A stretch of DNA of 8,583 nt. Source: Deltaproteobacteria bacterium (lineage in GTDB: Bacteria; Desulfobacterota; Desulfobulbia; Desulfobulbales; VMSU01). Location: assembly GCA_024274995.1 (NCBI GenBank), contig JAJSAA010000033.1:1-8583 (forward strand). Direction: 5' to 3'. Of the stretch, positions 1-4,843 are shown one piece after another. Below the pieces are notes generated by a model that ran no database searches, had not been told where the DNA came from, and saw nothing but the letters and a program-made list of their open reading frames with translations. A program made the translations under genes and the position numbers. Position 1 is the first letter of the stretch; every line of letters starts with the position of its first letter.

Positions 1-113
1 ATTGCCCCCTGCAGATCATTACGGCTGACCACCTGATAGCCCTGGGCCTCAAGCACAATCTTTTGTTCAGGCCCGGAAAAAATATTGCCGACAGCCAGAA
101 TCCTCACCGCCAT
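1..113 (-). CDS. Unrecognised protein, N-terminal 37 residues only (cut by window edge)
   Basis: An open frame starts with ATG at 113 and runs off the left edge after 37 codons. It begins MAVRILAVGNIFSG and continues to GYQVVSRNDLQGA. Its ATG follows directly on the TAA stop of the HDOD gene (stop at 116-114, start at 113), so the two are almost certainly translated together. A hydrophobic first strand, a glycine-containing turn and a second strand ending in GYQVVSR fit the start of an alpha/beta fold. Two loose possibilities are a divergent response-regulator receiver or a cytidylate-kinase-like protein, whose N-termini often run to a GY..ISRE-type segment. No Walker A lysine motif is visible, so neither is assigned. 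The coding call is fairly secure; the function is unknown. Confidence 0.6.
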   Translation of the reverse strand, partial: MAVRILAVGNIFSGPEQKIVLEAQGYQVVSRNDLQGA

Positions 114-998
114 TTATGCCTCCTGTTCCTCGCTGTCATCCGGTACCGCATCAGCCGTTATCTCCAGGCTGAAGCCCTTGACATCCCACAATTTTTCTTC
201 TACTTCATCAATAATCTCATCCAGATCCGCCGGGCCGAAACTCAACAGATCCCAAGCCTTTTTGTTCAGCATTGGTACCTTATTATCCCCGGCATGGCCA
301 TAGCCCATACCACGAATAAGGATATCGGCAAAATGGACAACCGCGCTGGATACAGGTTCATTAACCGCCTTCTCCGGGGTATGATGGCAGCTTATTGGTT
401 CCACCAGCCGAATAGGCAGATTCCAGTTTTTGGCCAGCCAGCCGCCGACTTCGGCATGGTTAATGCCCATAATTTCCATCTCCGCCTCCCGCATGGTAAT
501 CCCCCGCTCCATCATCAGCCGGTTCACGGCCCGATATTCCTCGGAAAACTCCATCTTGATTGCCACCTTGCCAAGATCATGGATCAAACCGGCGGTACTG
601 ATCTCCTCGGGTTCACTTATCTCCAAGCGCCTGGCAATAACCCCCGACACCACAGCGCAGCCCAGGGAATGCTCCCATAATTCCACATCCTGATCCTCCA
701 TGACCTCGAAGATAGAGGCCGAAATTATAAGGCTTTTAACCACGTTAAAACCCAGAAGGATAATGGCGCTACTCAGAGAGCTGATACGCTGCGGAAAGCC
801 ATAAAAAGCGGAATTAACCAGTTTTAATAATTTAGCGGCCAGGATATGATCCTTACTGATAACCTTGCCCATTTGCTCAGTGGTGGTATCGGGATCATCG
901 GCCATCTTAGTCAGTTTGGTCACAATGCCGGGCAGGGTGGGGAGATTTTTGGTCTCCCGCAGAGCCGCCTTAAACTGCTGCCGTCTGTCATCGCTCAT
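114..998 (-). CDS. HDOD domain signalling protein
   Basis: This 294-residue protein is a stand-alone HDOD domain, a relative of HD/HD-GYP phosphohydrolases found in bacterial signalling and often linked to cyclic-di-GMP or motility. The family opening LPTLPGIVTKL is at residues 19-29, the segment KLVNSAFYGFP at 59-69 and the helix leading to WEHS at 108-111. The HD-like residues are unusually well kept: His110, His140-Asp141 in LIHDLGK, His181, His205-His206 and Asp225. HDOD domains are usually regarded as non-catalytic, so activity is uncertain. The last ~15 residues are acidic. No receiver or output domain is fused. The ATG at 998 has a GGAG Shine-Dalgarno 6 nt upstream, and the gene starts 2 nt after the small upstream protein's stop, so the two form one operon. 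The family call is confident; the pathway is not. Confidence 0.93.
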   Translation of the reverse strand: MSDDRRQQFKAALRETKNLPTLPGIVTKLTKMADDPDTTTEQMGKVISKDHILAAKLLKLVNSAFYGFPQRISSLSSAIILLGFNVVKSLIISASIFEVMEDQDVELWEHSLGCAVVSGVIARRLEISEPEEISTAGLIHDLGKVAIKMEFSEEYRAVNRLMMERGITMREAEMEIMGINHAEVGGWLAKNWNLPIRLVEPISCHHTPEKAVNEPVSSAVVHFADILIRGMGYGHAGDNKVPMLNKKAWDLLSFGPADLDEIIDEVEEKLWDVKGFSLEITADAVPDDSEEQEA

Positions 999-1000
999 AA

Positions 1001-1306
1001 TTATCTCCGGGAATCAATCATCTTTCGCATGATCCGCTTTTTTATATAGATCAGGGGCGCGACCTTGGTGACGAGAGAGAAACGATCTTCAATATCCCGC
1101 AGCTCTTCCTTTAATGTCTTTTCGCCCGGCACCTTTACGGGATGACCGTCCACGGTTATCTGCGTAATATCCATCTTAATCAGACGATCCAGCAGGGGCC
1201 CGGTCATGACTGTCCCTCTGCCGCATAGAACCCGACCGTCCGGCATCATTACGTCCTTGGCCAGCACCATGCCGGTTTTGGCCTGGGCACTTAGTATCTG
1301 CTGCAT
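1001..1306 (-). CDS. Small protein resembling the N-terminal domain of HD-GYP proteins
   Basis: This protein of about 101 residues begins MQQILSAQAKTGMVLAKDV. The pattern of a 'G M VLA .DV' strand, a 'DGRVL' turn, 'GTVMT' and then a helix before a final 'ITVDG' strand resembles the short beta-rich domain that precedes HD or HD-GYP phosphodiesterase domains. Here it stands alone and is followed, with a 2-nt gap, by a separate HDOD protein, as if the two halves of a fused protein were encoded as neighbours. The C-terminal third is helical and basic (KKRIMRKMIDSRR). An in-frame ATG lies at 1321, but it has no ribosome binding site. The ATG at 1306 has GGGGGA 7 nt upstream and fits the domain start, so it is preferred. 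The domain resemblance is an inference from pattern; no catalytic residues are expected. Confidence 0.72.
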   Translation of the reverse strand: MQQILSAQAKTGMVLAKDVMMPDGRVLCGRGTVMTGPLLDRLIKMDITQITVDGHPVKVPGEKTLKEELRDIEDRFSLVTKVAPLIYIKKRIMRKMIDSRR

Positions 1307-1313
1307 GACTACT

Positions 1314-1319
1314 TCCCCC
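1314..1319 (-). promoter_or_regulatory. Ribosome binding site that decides the start at 1306
   Basis: Read on the minus strand, GGGGGA sits 7 nt before the ATG at 1306. The alternative in-frame ATG at 1321 lies next to this site and has only AT-rich sequence with no purine run upstream. The shorter protein is therefore the better model. Confidence 0.55.
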
Positions 1320-1341
1320 ATGGTATTTTTGGTAACGGTTC

Positions 1342-1368
1342 AACAGCACTCCGGTGCTTATTGCTGTT
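1342..1368 (-). promoter_or_regulatory. Leader inverted repeats with two mutually exclusive hairpins (HDOD operon)
   Basis: AACAGCA (1342-1348) and TGCTGTT (1362-1368) are perfect 7-bp inverted copies separated by 13 nt. Nested inside and overlapping the first arm is a second stem, AGCAC/GTGCT (1345-1349 and 1354-1358), with a 4-nt loop. Both cannot form at once, because 1345-1348 is shared. The element lies between the predicted start point of the minus-strand promoter at 1387-1416 and the coding region. It could be a leader RNA switch or a protein operator. No known riboswitch family was recognised. Confidence 0.4.
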
Positions 1369-1386
1369 TTGGATCTCACGCTGAAC

Positions 1387-1416
1387 GTTATAACTTATAT
1401 CGGGAGGATTATTCAA
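1387..1416 (-). promoter_or_regulatory. Predicted sigma-70-type promoter for the small protein/HDOD operon
   Basis: On the minus strand, TTGAAT (1416-1411) is followed by an 18-nt spacer and TATAAC (1392-1387), which matches 5 of 6 positions of the -10 consensus. Transcription would begin near 1380, giving a leader of about 70 nt before the ATG at 1306. The hexamers are good; the 18-nt spacer is slightly long. Confidence 0.45.
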
Positions 1417-1479
1417 CCCCCTAATCCATCCGCCAAAGAGCTTAAAGGCATAAATTACCCCCCATTGTCACAAAGACCA

Positions 1480-1508
1480 TTGACATCACTGCCGGACAGC
1501 ATTATTTT
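1480..1508 (+). promoter_or_regulatory. Predicted promoter of the FmdB-family gene
   Basis: A perfect -35 hexamer TTGACA (1480-1485) is followed after 17 nt by TATTTT (1503-1508), a 4-of-6 -10 match. The predicted start point near 1515 leaves a leader of about 45 nt. The -35 lies inside the second of two near-identical 9-mers, CCATTGTCA (1462-1470) and CCATTGACA (1477-1485), a possible tandem operator. Confidence 0.45.
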
Positions 1509-1558
1509 CAAACTGTTTTTTGTTAATATCTAACACACAGCACAAAGGAGTCGATTAA

Positions 1559-1867
1559 ATGCCTATTTACGAATACGAATGTGAGAATTGCCATGAGATA
1601 ACCGAGGCCTGGCAGCACCTGACGGATGAACCGTTAACCAGCTGCCCCAAATGCTCCGGCGTTCTGAGAAAATTAATTTCCCGCAGCTCATTTCAGCTCA
1701 AAGGCGGCGGCTGGTACGCCGACGGCTACTGCAGCACCCCTGACACCGCCGGCAAGAGCAAGGATACCAAAAAGCCGGATTCGAGTACTGCCCCGGCTGC
1801 TCCCGCCCCGTCATGCCCCAAGAGCGACGGCAAGACCTGCTGCGCCTGCCCCGCCTCCTCGGCCTGA
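1559..1867 (+). CDS. FmdB-family zinc-ribbon protein with a cysteine-rich tail
   Basis: This 102-residue protein opens with MPIYEYECENC, the signature of the FmdB (CxxC_CxxC_SSSS) family. The zinc ribbon uses Cys8, Cys11, Cys29 and Cys32, and the typical FQLKGGGWYADGY segment is at residues 45-57. FmdB was named as a possible regulator in methylotrophs, but the role of most members is unknown. After residue 60 comes a low-complexity Lys/Pro/Ala/Ser linker, then a second cysteine group (Cys86, 94, 95 and 97; Cys58 is also extra), which could bind metal or form disulfides. The start has an excellent Shine-Dalgarno, AAAGGAG, 8 nt upstream. It is the only plus-strand gene here and converges on ispF with 7 bp between the two stops and no terminator visible. 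Confidence 0.92.
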   Translation: MPIYEYECENCHEITEAWQHLTDEPLTSCPKCSGVLRKLISRSSFQLKGGGWYADGYCSTPDTAGKSKDTKKPDSSTAPAAPAPSCPKSDGKTCCACPASSA

Positions 1868-1874
1868 CCACCTC

Positions 1875-2363
1875 CTAACCAAGCAGAGTTACAGCATGAC
1901 AGGCTATTCCCTCCAGGCGGCCGCTAAAGCCCATTCCTTCCGTCGTGGTGGCCTTCACATTAACCTCAGCCTCTGAGACCCCGCAGACCACGGCCAGATT
2001 CCGGCGCATTTGTGAGATATAAGGTGACAGGCGGGGTTGTTGGGCGATGATGGTCAGATCGGCATTAACCAGCCTATATGCCGCCTGGCAGACCTTAGCC
2101 ATAACCATCTCCAGCAGCCGGAGGCTGTCTATCCCCTTATACTCAGGGGCGGAATCAGGGAAATGGCGTCCTATATCGCCAGCCCCCAGGGCCCCAAGCA
2201 GGGCGTCACAAAGGGCATGGGTCACCACATCGGCATCTGAATGACCCAGCAGGCCCTTGTCCCAGGGAATATGCACCCCGCCCATAATCAGCTTACGGCC
2301 CTCGGTCAGACGATGGGCGTCATAGCCATGCCCTATCCTGAAATTGATCTCCCGCGCAGTCAT
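1875..2363 (-). CDS. ispF: 2-C-methyl-D-erythritol 2,4-cyclodiphosphate synthase
   Basis: IspF converts 4-diphosphocytidyl-methylerythritol 2-phosphate to the 2,4-cyclodiphosphate, releasing CMP, in the MEP route to isoprenoid precursors; it is a cytosolic trimer. The family signature IGHGYDAHRL is at residues 10-19, with metal ligands Asp15 and His17 and the third ligand His49 in VTHALCDA. HSDAD is at 41-45, HFPD at 67-70 and KATTTEGMGF at 137-146. At 162 residues it matches the usual length. The open frame extends upstream to an ATG at 2423, but that reads through a hairpin and gives a 20-residue extension absent from the family. The ATG at 2363 has GGAG 5 nt upstream and is preferred. No ispD gene is adjacent. 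No promoter of its own was seen, and a terminator-like hairpin sits immediately upstream. Confidence 0.96.
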   Translation of the reverse strand: MTAREINFRIGHGYDAHRLTEGRKLIMGGVHIPWDKGLLGHSDADVVTHALCDALLGALGAGDIGRHFPDSAPEYKGIDSLRLLEMVMAKVCQAAYRLVNADLTIIAQQPRLSPYISQMRRNLAVVCGVSEAEVNVKATTTEGMGFSGRLEGIACHAVTLLG

Positions 2364-2377
2364 TAATTCTCCAGAGT

Positions 2378-2421
2378 AAAAAAATAGCACATCAGACGCC
2401 CCTGAGAGGGGCATCTGATGC
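2378..2421 (-). terminator. Terminator-like hairpin and U7 tract between rnpB and ispF
   Basis: CATCAGACGCCCCT (2390-2403) and AGGGGCATCTGATG (2407-2420) pair over 14 bp with one mismatch (G-U in the minus-strand RNA) around a 3-nt loop. A run of seven U residues (2384-2378) follows in the minus-strand transcript, so this has the form of a strong intrinsic terminator for transcripts leaving rnpB. It ends only about 6-10 nt before the ispF ribosome binding site, so it may also act as an attenuator of ispF. Confidence 0.75.
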
Positions 2422-2439
2422 AAAAGAGAGGGGGGGGGT

Positions 2440-2452
2440 AAAAAAAGAAAAA
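2440..2452 (-). terminator. U-rich tract directly after rnpB helix P1
   Basis: The minus strand reads five T, a C and seven T immediately after the 3' strand of P1. A U-tract after a GC-rich strand is typical at the end of RNase P RNA genes, but the paired strand here is the distant 5' end of the RNA rather than a local hairpin. Termination efficiency is therefore unclear, and the hairpin at 2378-2421 may do the main work. Confidence 0.4.
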
Positions 2453-2810
2453 GGAGCGGACTATAAGCCGAATTCTGTATTCACCTGACGGTGAACCATG
2501 ACCATTTATCTGGGACAGCAGTTACCTGCTGCCTCTAGCAATCTACCCGGAGACTTTGGACGGGCCGCCCTCAAACGTCTCCCTATTTGATTTTGCTCCA
2601 GGTGGGGTTTACCATGCCCCGTGTGTCACCACACGGGCGGTGAGCTCTTACCTCGCCATTTCAACCTTACCAGAGCCTTGCGGCCCGGCGGTATATTTTC
2701 TGTGGCACTTTCCTCGGGGTCACCCCCAGTTCGCGTTACGAACCACCCTGCCCTGCGGAGTTCGGACTTTCCTCCAGCCGTAGTGCGGCTGGCGGCCATG
2801 CGTCCGCTCC
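2453..2810 (-). ncRNA. rnpB: RNase P RNA, bacterial type A
   Basis: This is the catalytic RNA of ribonuclease P, which removes 5' leaders from pre-tRNAs. The conserved blocks occur in order on the minus strand: GGAGGAAAGTCCG (2775-2763, the 5' strand of P4 and neighbours), a GGTAAGG...GGTAAGAGC...CACCGCC segment (2671-2636), AAACCCCACC followed by GGAGCAA, and CCGGGTAGATTGCTAGAGG (2550-2532, the 3' conserved core). The ends pair perfectly as helix P1: GGAGCGGAC (2810-2802) with GTCCGCTCC (2461-2453), which sets a length near 358 nt. The terminal GGCTTATAGTCC resembles the GGCTTAT end of other type A molecules. A U-rich run follows (2452-2440). The gene sits 26 bp after the zinc-ribbon gene. 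Confidence 0.97.
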
Positions 2811-2814
2811 TTAA

Positions 2815-2822
2815 ATTTTACG
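2815..2822 (-). promoter_or_regulatory. Possible -10 element of an rnpB promoter
   Basis: TAAAAT, a 5-of-6 match to the -10 consensus, lies 4 nt before the first base of P1 on the minus strand. It falls in the 26-bp gap after the zinc-ribbon gene. The -35 region, inside the end of that gene, is poor (AGAATA or AAGAAT), so rnpB may instead be processed from the upstream transcript. Confidence 0.3.
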
Positions 2823-2836
2823 TCATTGGTAATTAT

Positions 2837-3559
2837 TTATTCTTCAGCATTTTCTGCCGGTTGATGATACATCATCCTATTGCAGGTCGGACAAGATAAG
2901 ATCTCATCCTCCCGCAATAAATCATTAAACATCTGGGGCGGAATGTTCATGTTGCAGCCCAGACATACCCCAGCAGCTACCCCGGCCACCGCCAGCCCGC
3001 TGCGGCGTTCCTTCAAGGTCTCGTAACGTTTGAGATATTTTTTATTCACCTTGGCGGCCTGCGCGTCTCTGGCCTTTACAATATCCCTCTTTTTCTTCTC
3101 TAATTTAGCCGCCTTATGTTCAACTGCCGTGGAATCTTTCTTTATCTTCTCCTCCTCGGCGGCGCATTTCTTTTTAATTTCCTCAATCTTGTTTTCCAGG
3201 GCCTCAAGCTGCTCAATGAGAAGCAACAACTCATCTTCCCGCTGTTTATTCGCCAGTTTGGTGTCCTCAATTTCTTTAAGGATACTTTGATATTCACGAT
3301 TAGTCTGAATATTCATGATCTTTGACTGCCGATCCTTAATCCGTTCCTCCTCGTCACTAATCATGACCTCAAGCTCACGGCGGCGTTTCGCCCCTGATTC
3401 AAGCTGTTCCTGGTAGTCGGAGATAGTACTTTTATCGTCCTCGATGCCTTTCCGCCTGATATCCAAATTACTCAGGCCGTCCCGCATCTCTTCGTTAATC
3501 TTATAGACCTCAAGATCAATGGTCTGCAATTCAATAAGATTTTTAATTTCCTCTTTCAA
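2837..3559 (-). CDS. C4-type zinc-ribbon coiled-coil protein (COG1579/DUF164 family)
   Basis: This 240-residue protein is dominated by charged heptad-rich helix (about residues 1-180), a long coiled-coil hairpin, with the family segment TNREYQSILKEIE at 86-98. The C-terminus carries a zinc ribbon with Cys199-x2-Cys202 and Cys223-x2-Cys226. Members are commonly found beside Nif3-like genes and just upstream of rnpB, as here. The family is thought to bind nucleic acid or act as a structural partner, but no firm biochemical role is known to me. There is no signal peptide, so it should be cytosolic. The start codon is TTG, with AGAGG 8 nt upstream; the next ATG (codon 25) would remove the conserved KNLIELQTID helix, so TTG is preferred. 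Confidence 0.9.
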   Translation of the reverse strand: MKEEIKNLIELQTIDLEVYKINEEMRDGLSNLDIRRKGIEDDKSTISDYQEQLESGAKRRRELEVMISDEEERIKDRQSKIMNIQTNREYQSILKEIEDTKLANKQREDELLLLIEQLEALENKIEEIKKKCAAEEEKIKKDSTAVEHKAAKLEKKKRDIVKARDAQAAKVNKKYLKRYETLKERRSGLAVAGVAAGVCLGCNMNIPPQMFNDLLREDEILSCPTCNRMMYHQPAENAEE

Positions 3560-3567
3560 TGTGACTA

Positions 3568-3572
3568 CCTCT
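3568..3572 (-). promoter_or_regulatory. Ribosome binding site supporting the TTG start at 3559
   Basis: AGAGG on the minus strand lies 8 nt before the TTG at 3559. No ATG or GTG in frame nearby has a comparable site, so this purine run supports the unusual start codon. Confidence 0.45.
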
Positions 3573-3629
3573 GGGTGTTGATTGATGTATTTGTTTTTTC
3601 GATGTAACTGTTGTTATAGGAAAGAACTA

Positions 3630-3690
3630 TCCAGAAGGATTAAGATTGCCAGCCCGTGATTGATGACGGGTAATCATCCTTAACTCCGCT
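3630..3690 (-). other. Intergenic leader between nif3 and the zinc-ribbon gene, with a small hairpin
   Basis: The gap between the two genes is 145 bp (3560-3704). On the minus strand it holds CCCGT/ACGGG with an 8-nt loop, flanked further out by GATT/AATC. No U-tract follows, so this is not an intrinsic terminator. A possible -10 (TATAAC) occurs about 60 nt before the zinc-ribbon start, without a good -35. The gap could hold a secondary promoter or RNA-processing site; nothing more is supported. Confidence 0.25.
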
Positions 3691-3704
3691 GAATCAGCTC
3701 CCGC

Positions 3705-4532
3705 TCATGATTGGGCAACAAACAAGCCCAGGGGATCACACTGCCGGGTTGAGACGATAACCGGTAATTCCAGCCCCTGTTCCTTAAACTGCCCACGCAG
3801 TAAATCCGCGAAGACGGGTATGCCTGTATTTTCGGTACCAAAATGGCCGGCATCAACTATGCAGAAGCCAGCCTCTTCCGCCCAGCGTGCCGTACTGTGC
3901 TTGATCTCACCGCTTATATATATCTGAGCGCCGCAACGCCGGGCCACGGCGGCAAATTCTGATCCACTGCCGCCGCATACCGCCGCCCGTTGAATGATTT
4001 CAGGCAGCTGGCCGCACACCCTGACCGCGGGTTGTTTCAGTACATGGCAAAGCATCTGTAAAAATTCTCTGCCCGGCAGGGGCCGACGCAGCCTGCCGCT
4101 CAGTCCTAAACCAACTGCCGGTTCTTCAGAGGAGGAGGGCCGCAAAGGACGGCAGTCAAGAATGTCAAGGGCACCGGCCAGGGCATCATTTATTCCGTGG
4201 CGAACGGCATCAAGATTGGTATGACAGGCAAATACTGCTATGGCGTTGCGAATAGCCCCGGCCACAAAGGCGGCTCCCGGCTCATCAAGTCGTATATGCC
4301 GCCAAGGCCTGAAAATTACAGGATGGTGAGTAATAATCAGATTGGCGTTTACTGCGACGGCCTCCTCCAGGAGTTCCATGGTTGGATCAAGAGCCATGAG
4401 AACCCCCCTGACATCCTGGTCAGGATGGCCACTCATGAGACCTACATTATCCCAGTCCTCGGCACAGGATGGCGGAACAGCGTGGTCAAGAATTTCAATT
4501 ATATTACGAAGTTTAATGTCGGCAGTGATCAT
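3705..4532 (-). CDS. Nif3-like dinuclear metal-centre protein
   Basis: This 275-residue protein belongs to the Nif3/YbgI family (often mislabelled GTP cyclohydrolase I type 2), which forms toroidal hexamers with a two-metal site. The opening EDWDNVGL is at residues 25-32, ITHHP at 67-71 (His69 and His70), HTNLD at 104-108 (Asp108), SGEIKH at 207-212 and the C-terminal DAGHFGTE at 227-234 (His230 and Glu234). The length fits the short form that lacks the middle PII-like insert. The cellular role is poorly defined; hydrolase activity and metal handling have been proposed. The ATG at 4532 has no clear Shine-Dalgarno and a predicted leader under 20 nt, so it may be initiated inefficiently. It is the first gene of the nif3, zinc-ribbon, rnpB run. 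Confidence 0.93.
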   Translation of the reverse strand: MITADIKLRNIIEILDHAVPPSCAEDWDNVGLMSGHPDQDVRGVLMALDPTMELLEEAVAVNANLIITHHPVIFRPWRHIRLDEPGAAFVAGAIRNAIAVFACHTNLDAVRHGINDALAGALDILDCRPLRPSSSEEPAVGLGLSGRLRRPLPGREFLQMLCHVLKQPAVRVCGQLPEIIQRAAVCGGSGSEFAAVARRCGAQIYISGEIKHSTARWAEEAGFCIVDAGHFGTENTGIPVFADLLRGQFKEQGLELPVIVSTRQCDPLGLFVAQS

Positions 4533-4556
4533 AGGCGGACTAAATAAGATAGAGAG

Positions 4557-4585
4557 GTTATAAAAAAAGGTGCAACCTTATTCAA
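4557..4585 (-). promoter_or_regulatory. Predicted nif3 promoter lying inside the terminator hairpin
   Basis: On the minus strand, TTGAAT (4585-4580) is followed after exactly 17 nt by TATAAC (4562-4557). The -35 is formed by the terminator's loop and descending arm, and the -10 begins in the terminator's U-tract. Transcription would start near 4550, about 18 nt before the ATG. The same hexamer pair, TTGAAT and TATAAC, occurs upstream of the HDOD operon. Confidence 0.5.
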
Positions 4586-4600
4586 GGTTACACCTTTTTA
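4562..4600. terminator. Symmetrical (bidirectional) intrinsic terminator
   Basis: AAAAAGGTGCAACCTT (4564-4579) and AAGGTTACACCTTTTT (4584-4599) pair over 16 bp with one mismatch around a 4-nt loop (4580-4583). A-runs and T-runs on the two sides provide a U-tract in either direction. On the minus strand it ends transcripts from the tRNA gene and anything reading through from the radical SAM gene. There is no plus-strand gene nearby, so its use in that direction is doubtful. Confidence 0.85.
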
Positions 4601-4676
4601 AAAACCATAATGGTACGGTTTTCCGTAGTTTATGTAATGCGCCATGATAATAAAAATTTAAAAAGAGGTGAATCAC

Positions 4677-4692
4677 CGACAATCCGACAATC
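4677..4692. repeat. Short tandem repeat CGACAATC x2
   Basis: Two exact 8-bp copies (4677-4684 and 4685-4692) lie in the tRNA-to-terminator gap. The stretch 4601-4709 is otherwise AT-rich with only very small palindromes such as ACGG-TTTT-CCGT. No gene or known element is recognised there. Confidence 0.4.
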
Positions 4693-4709
4693 CAGCCATA
4701 CTGATAAAT

Positions 4710-4786
4710 TGGTGGGCCCACCTGGACTCGAACCAGGGACCTACCGGTTATGAGCCGGTGGCTCTAGCCAACTGAGCTATAGGCCC
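4710..4786 (-). tRNA. tRNA with CAT anticodon, probably tRNA-Ile2 (lysidine-modified)
   Basis: A complete 77-nt cloverleaf with encoded CCA (4712-4710). The acceptor stem GGGCCTA pairs with TGGGCCC, the anticodon stem is ACCGG/CCGGT with loop CTCATAA, and the T stem is CCTGG/CCAGG around TTCGAGT. The anticodon CAT is at 4752-4750. It is not the initiator: G1-C72 is paired, and the anticodon stem lacks the three G-C pairs of tRNA-fMet. The C4-G69 and C5-G68 pairs are features recognised by TilS in the E. coli minor tRNA-Ile, so isoleucine (AUA) is favoured over elongator methionine, but sequence alone does not settle it. A strong promoter lies upstream and a terminator downstream. Confidence 0.95.
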
Positions 4787-4808
4787 GCTTGCCACAACAA
4801 AGTTTAAC

Positions 4809-4837
4809 AATATGGCTCGTAAACATAAAATTGTCAA
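4809..4837 (-). promoter_or_regulatory. Promoter of the CAT-anticodon tRNA
   Basis: A perfect -35 TTGACA (4837-4832), a 17-nt spacer and CATATT (4814-4809, 4 of 6) lie just after the radical SAM stop on the minus strand. The predicted start near 4802 leaves a 5' leader of about 15 nt for RNase P to remove. No terminator separates the radical SAM gene from this promoter, so the tRNA may also be reached by read-through. Confidence 0.6.
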
Positions 4838-4843
4838 GAGTTT

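Noticed and set aside
63..680. Long plus-strand open frame opposite the HDOD gene
   Set aside because: It is a shadow of the minus-strand HDOD gene, with no ribosome binding site and no recognisable domain.
1322..1558. Cyclic-di-GMP riboswitch upstream of the HDOD operon or fmdB
   Set aside because: The signalling context made it worth checking, but the conserved core bases of the GEMM motif are not seen on either strand.
2364..2423. N-terminal extension of ispF to an ATG at 2423
   Set aside because: It would translate through the terminator hairpin and adds residues absent from the IspF family; the start at 2363 has its own ribosome binding site.
2556..2899. Plus-strand open frames across the rnpB region
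   Set aside because: They lie over the conserved RNase P RNA on the other strand and have no family features.
3560..3704. Small gene or terminator between nif3 and the zinc-ribbon gene
   Set aside because: No open frame with a ribosome binding site, and the CCCGT/ACGGG hairpin lacks a U-tract.
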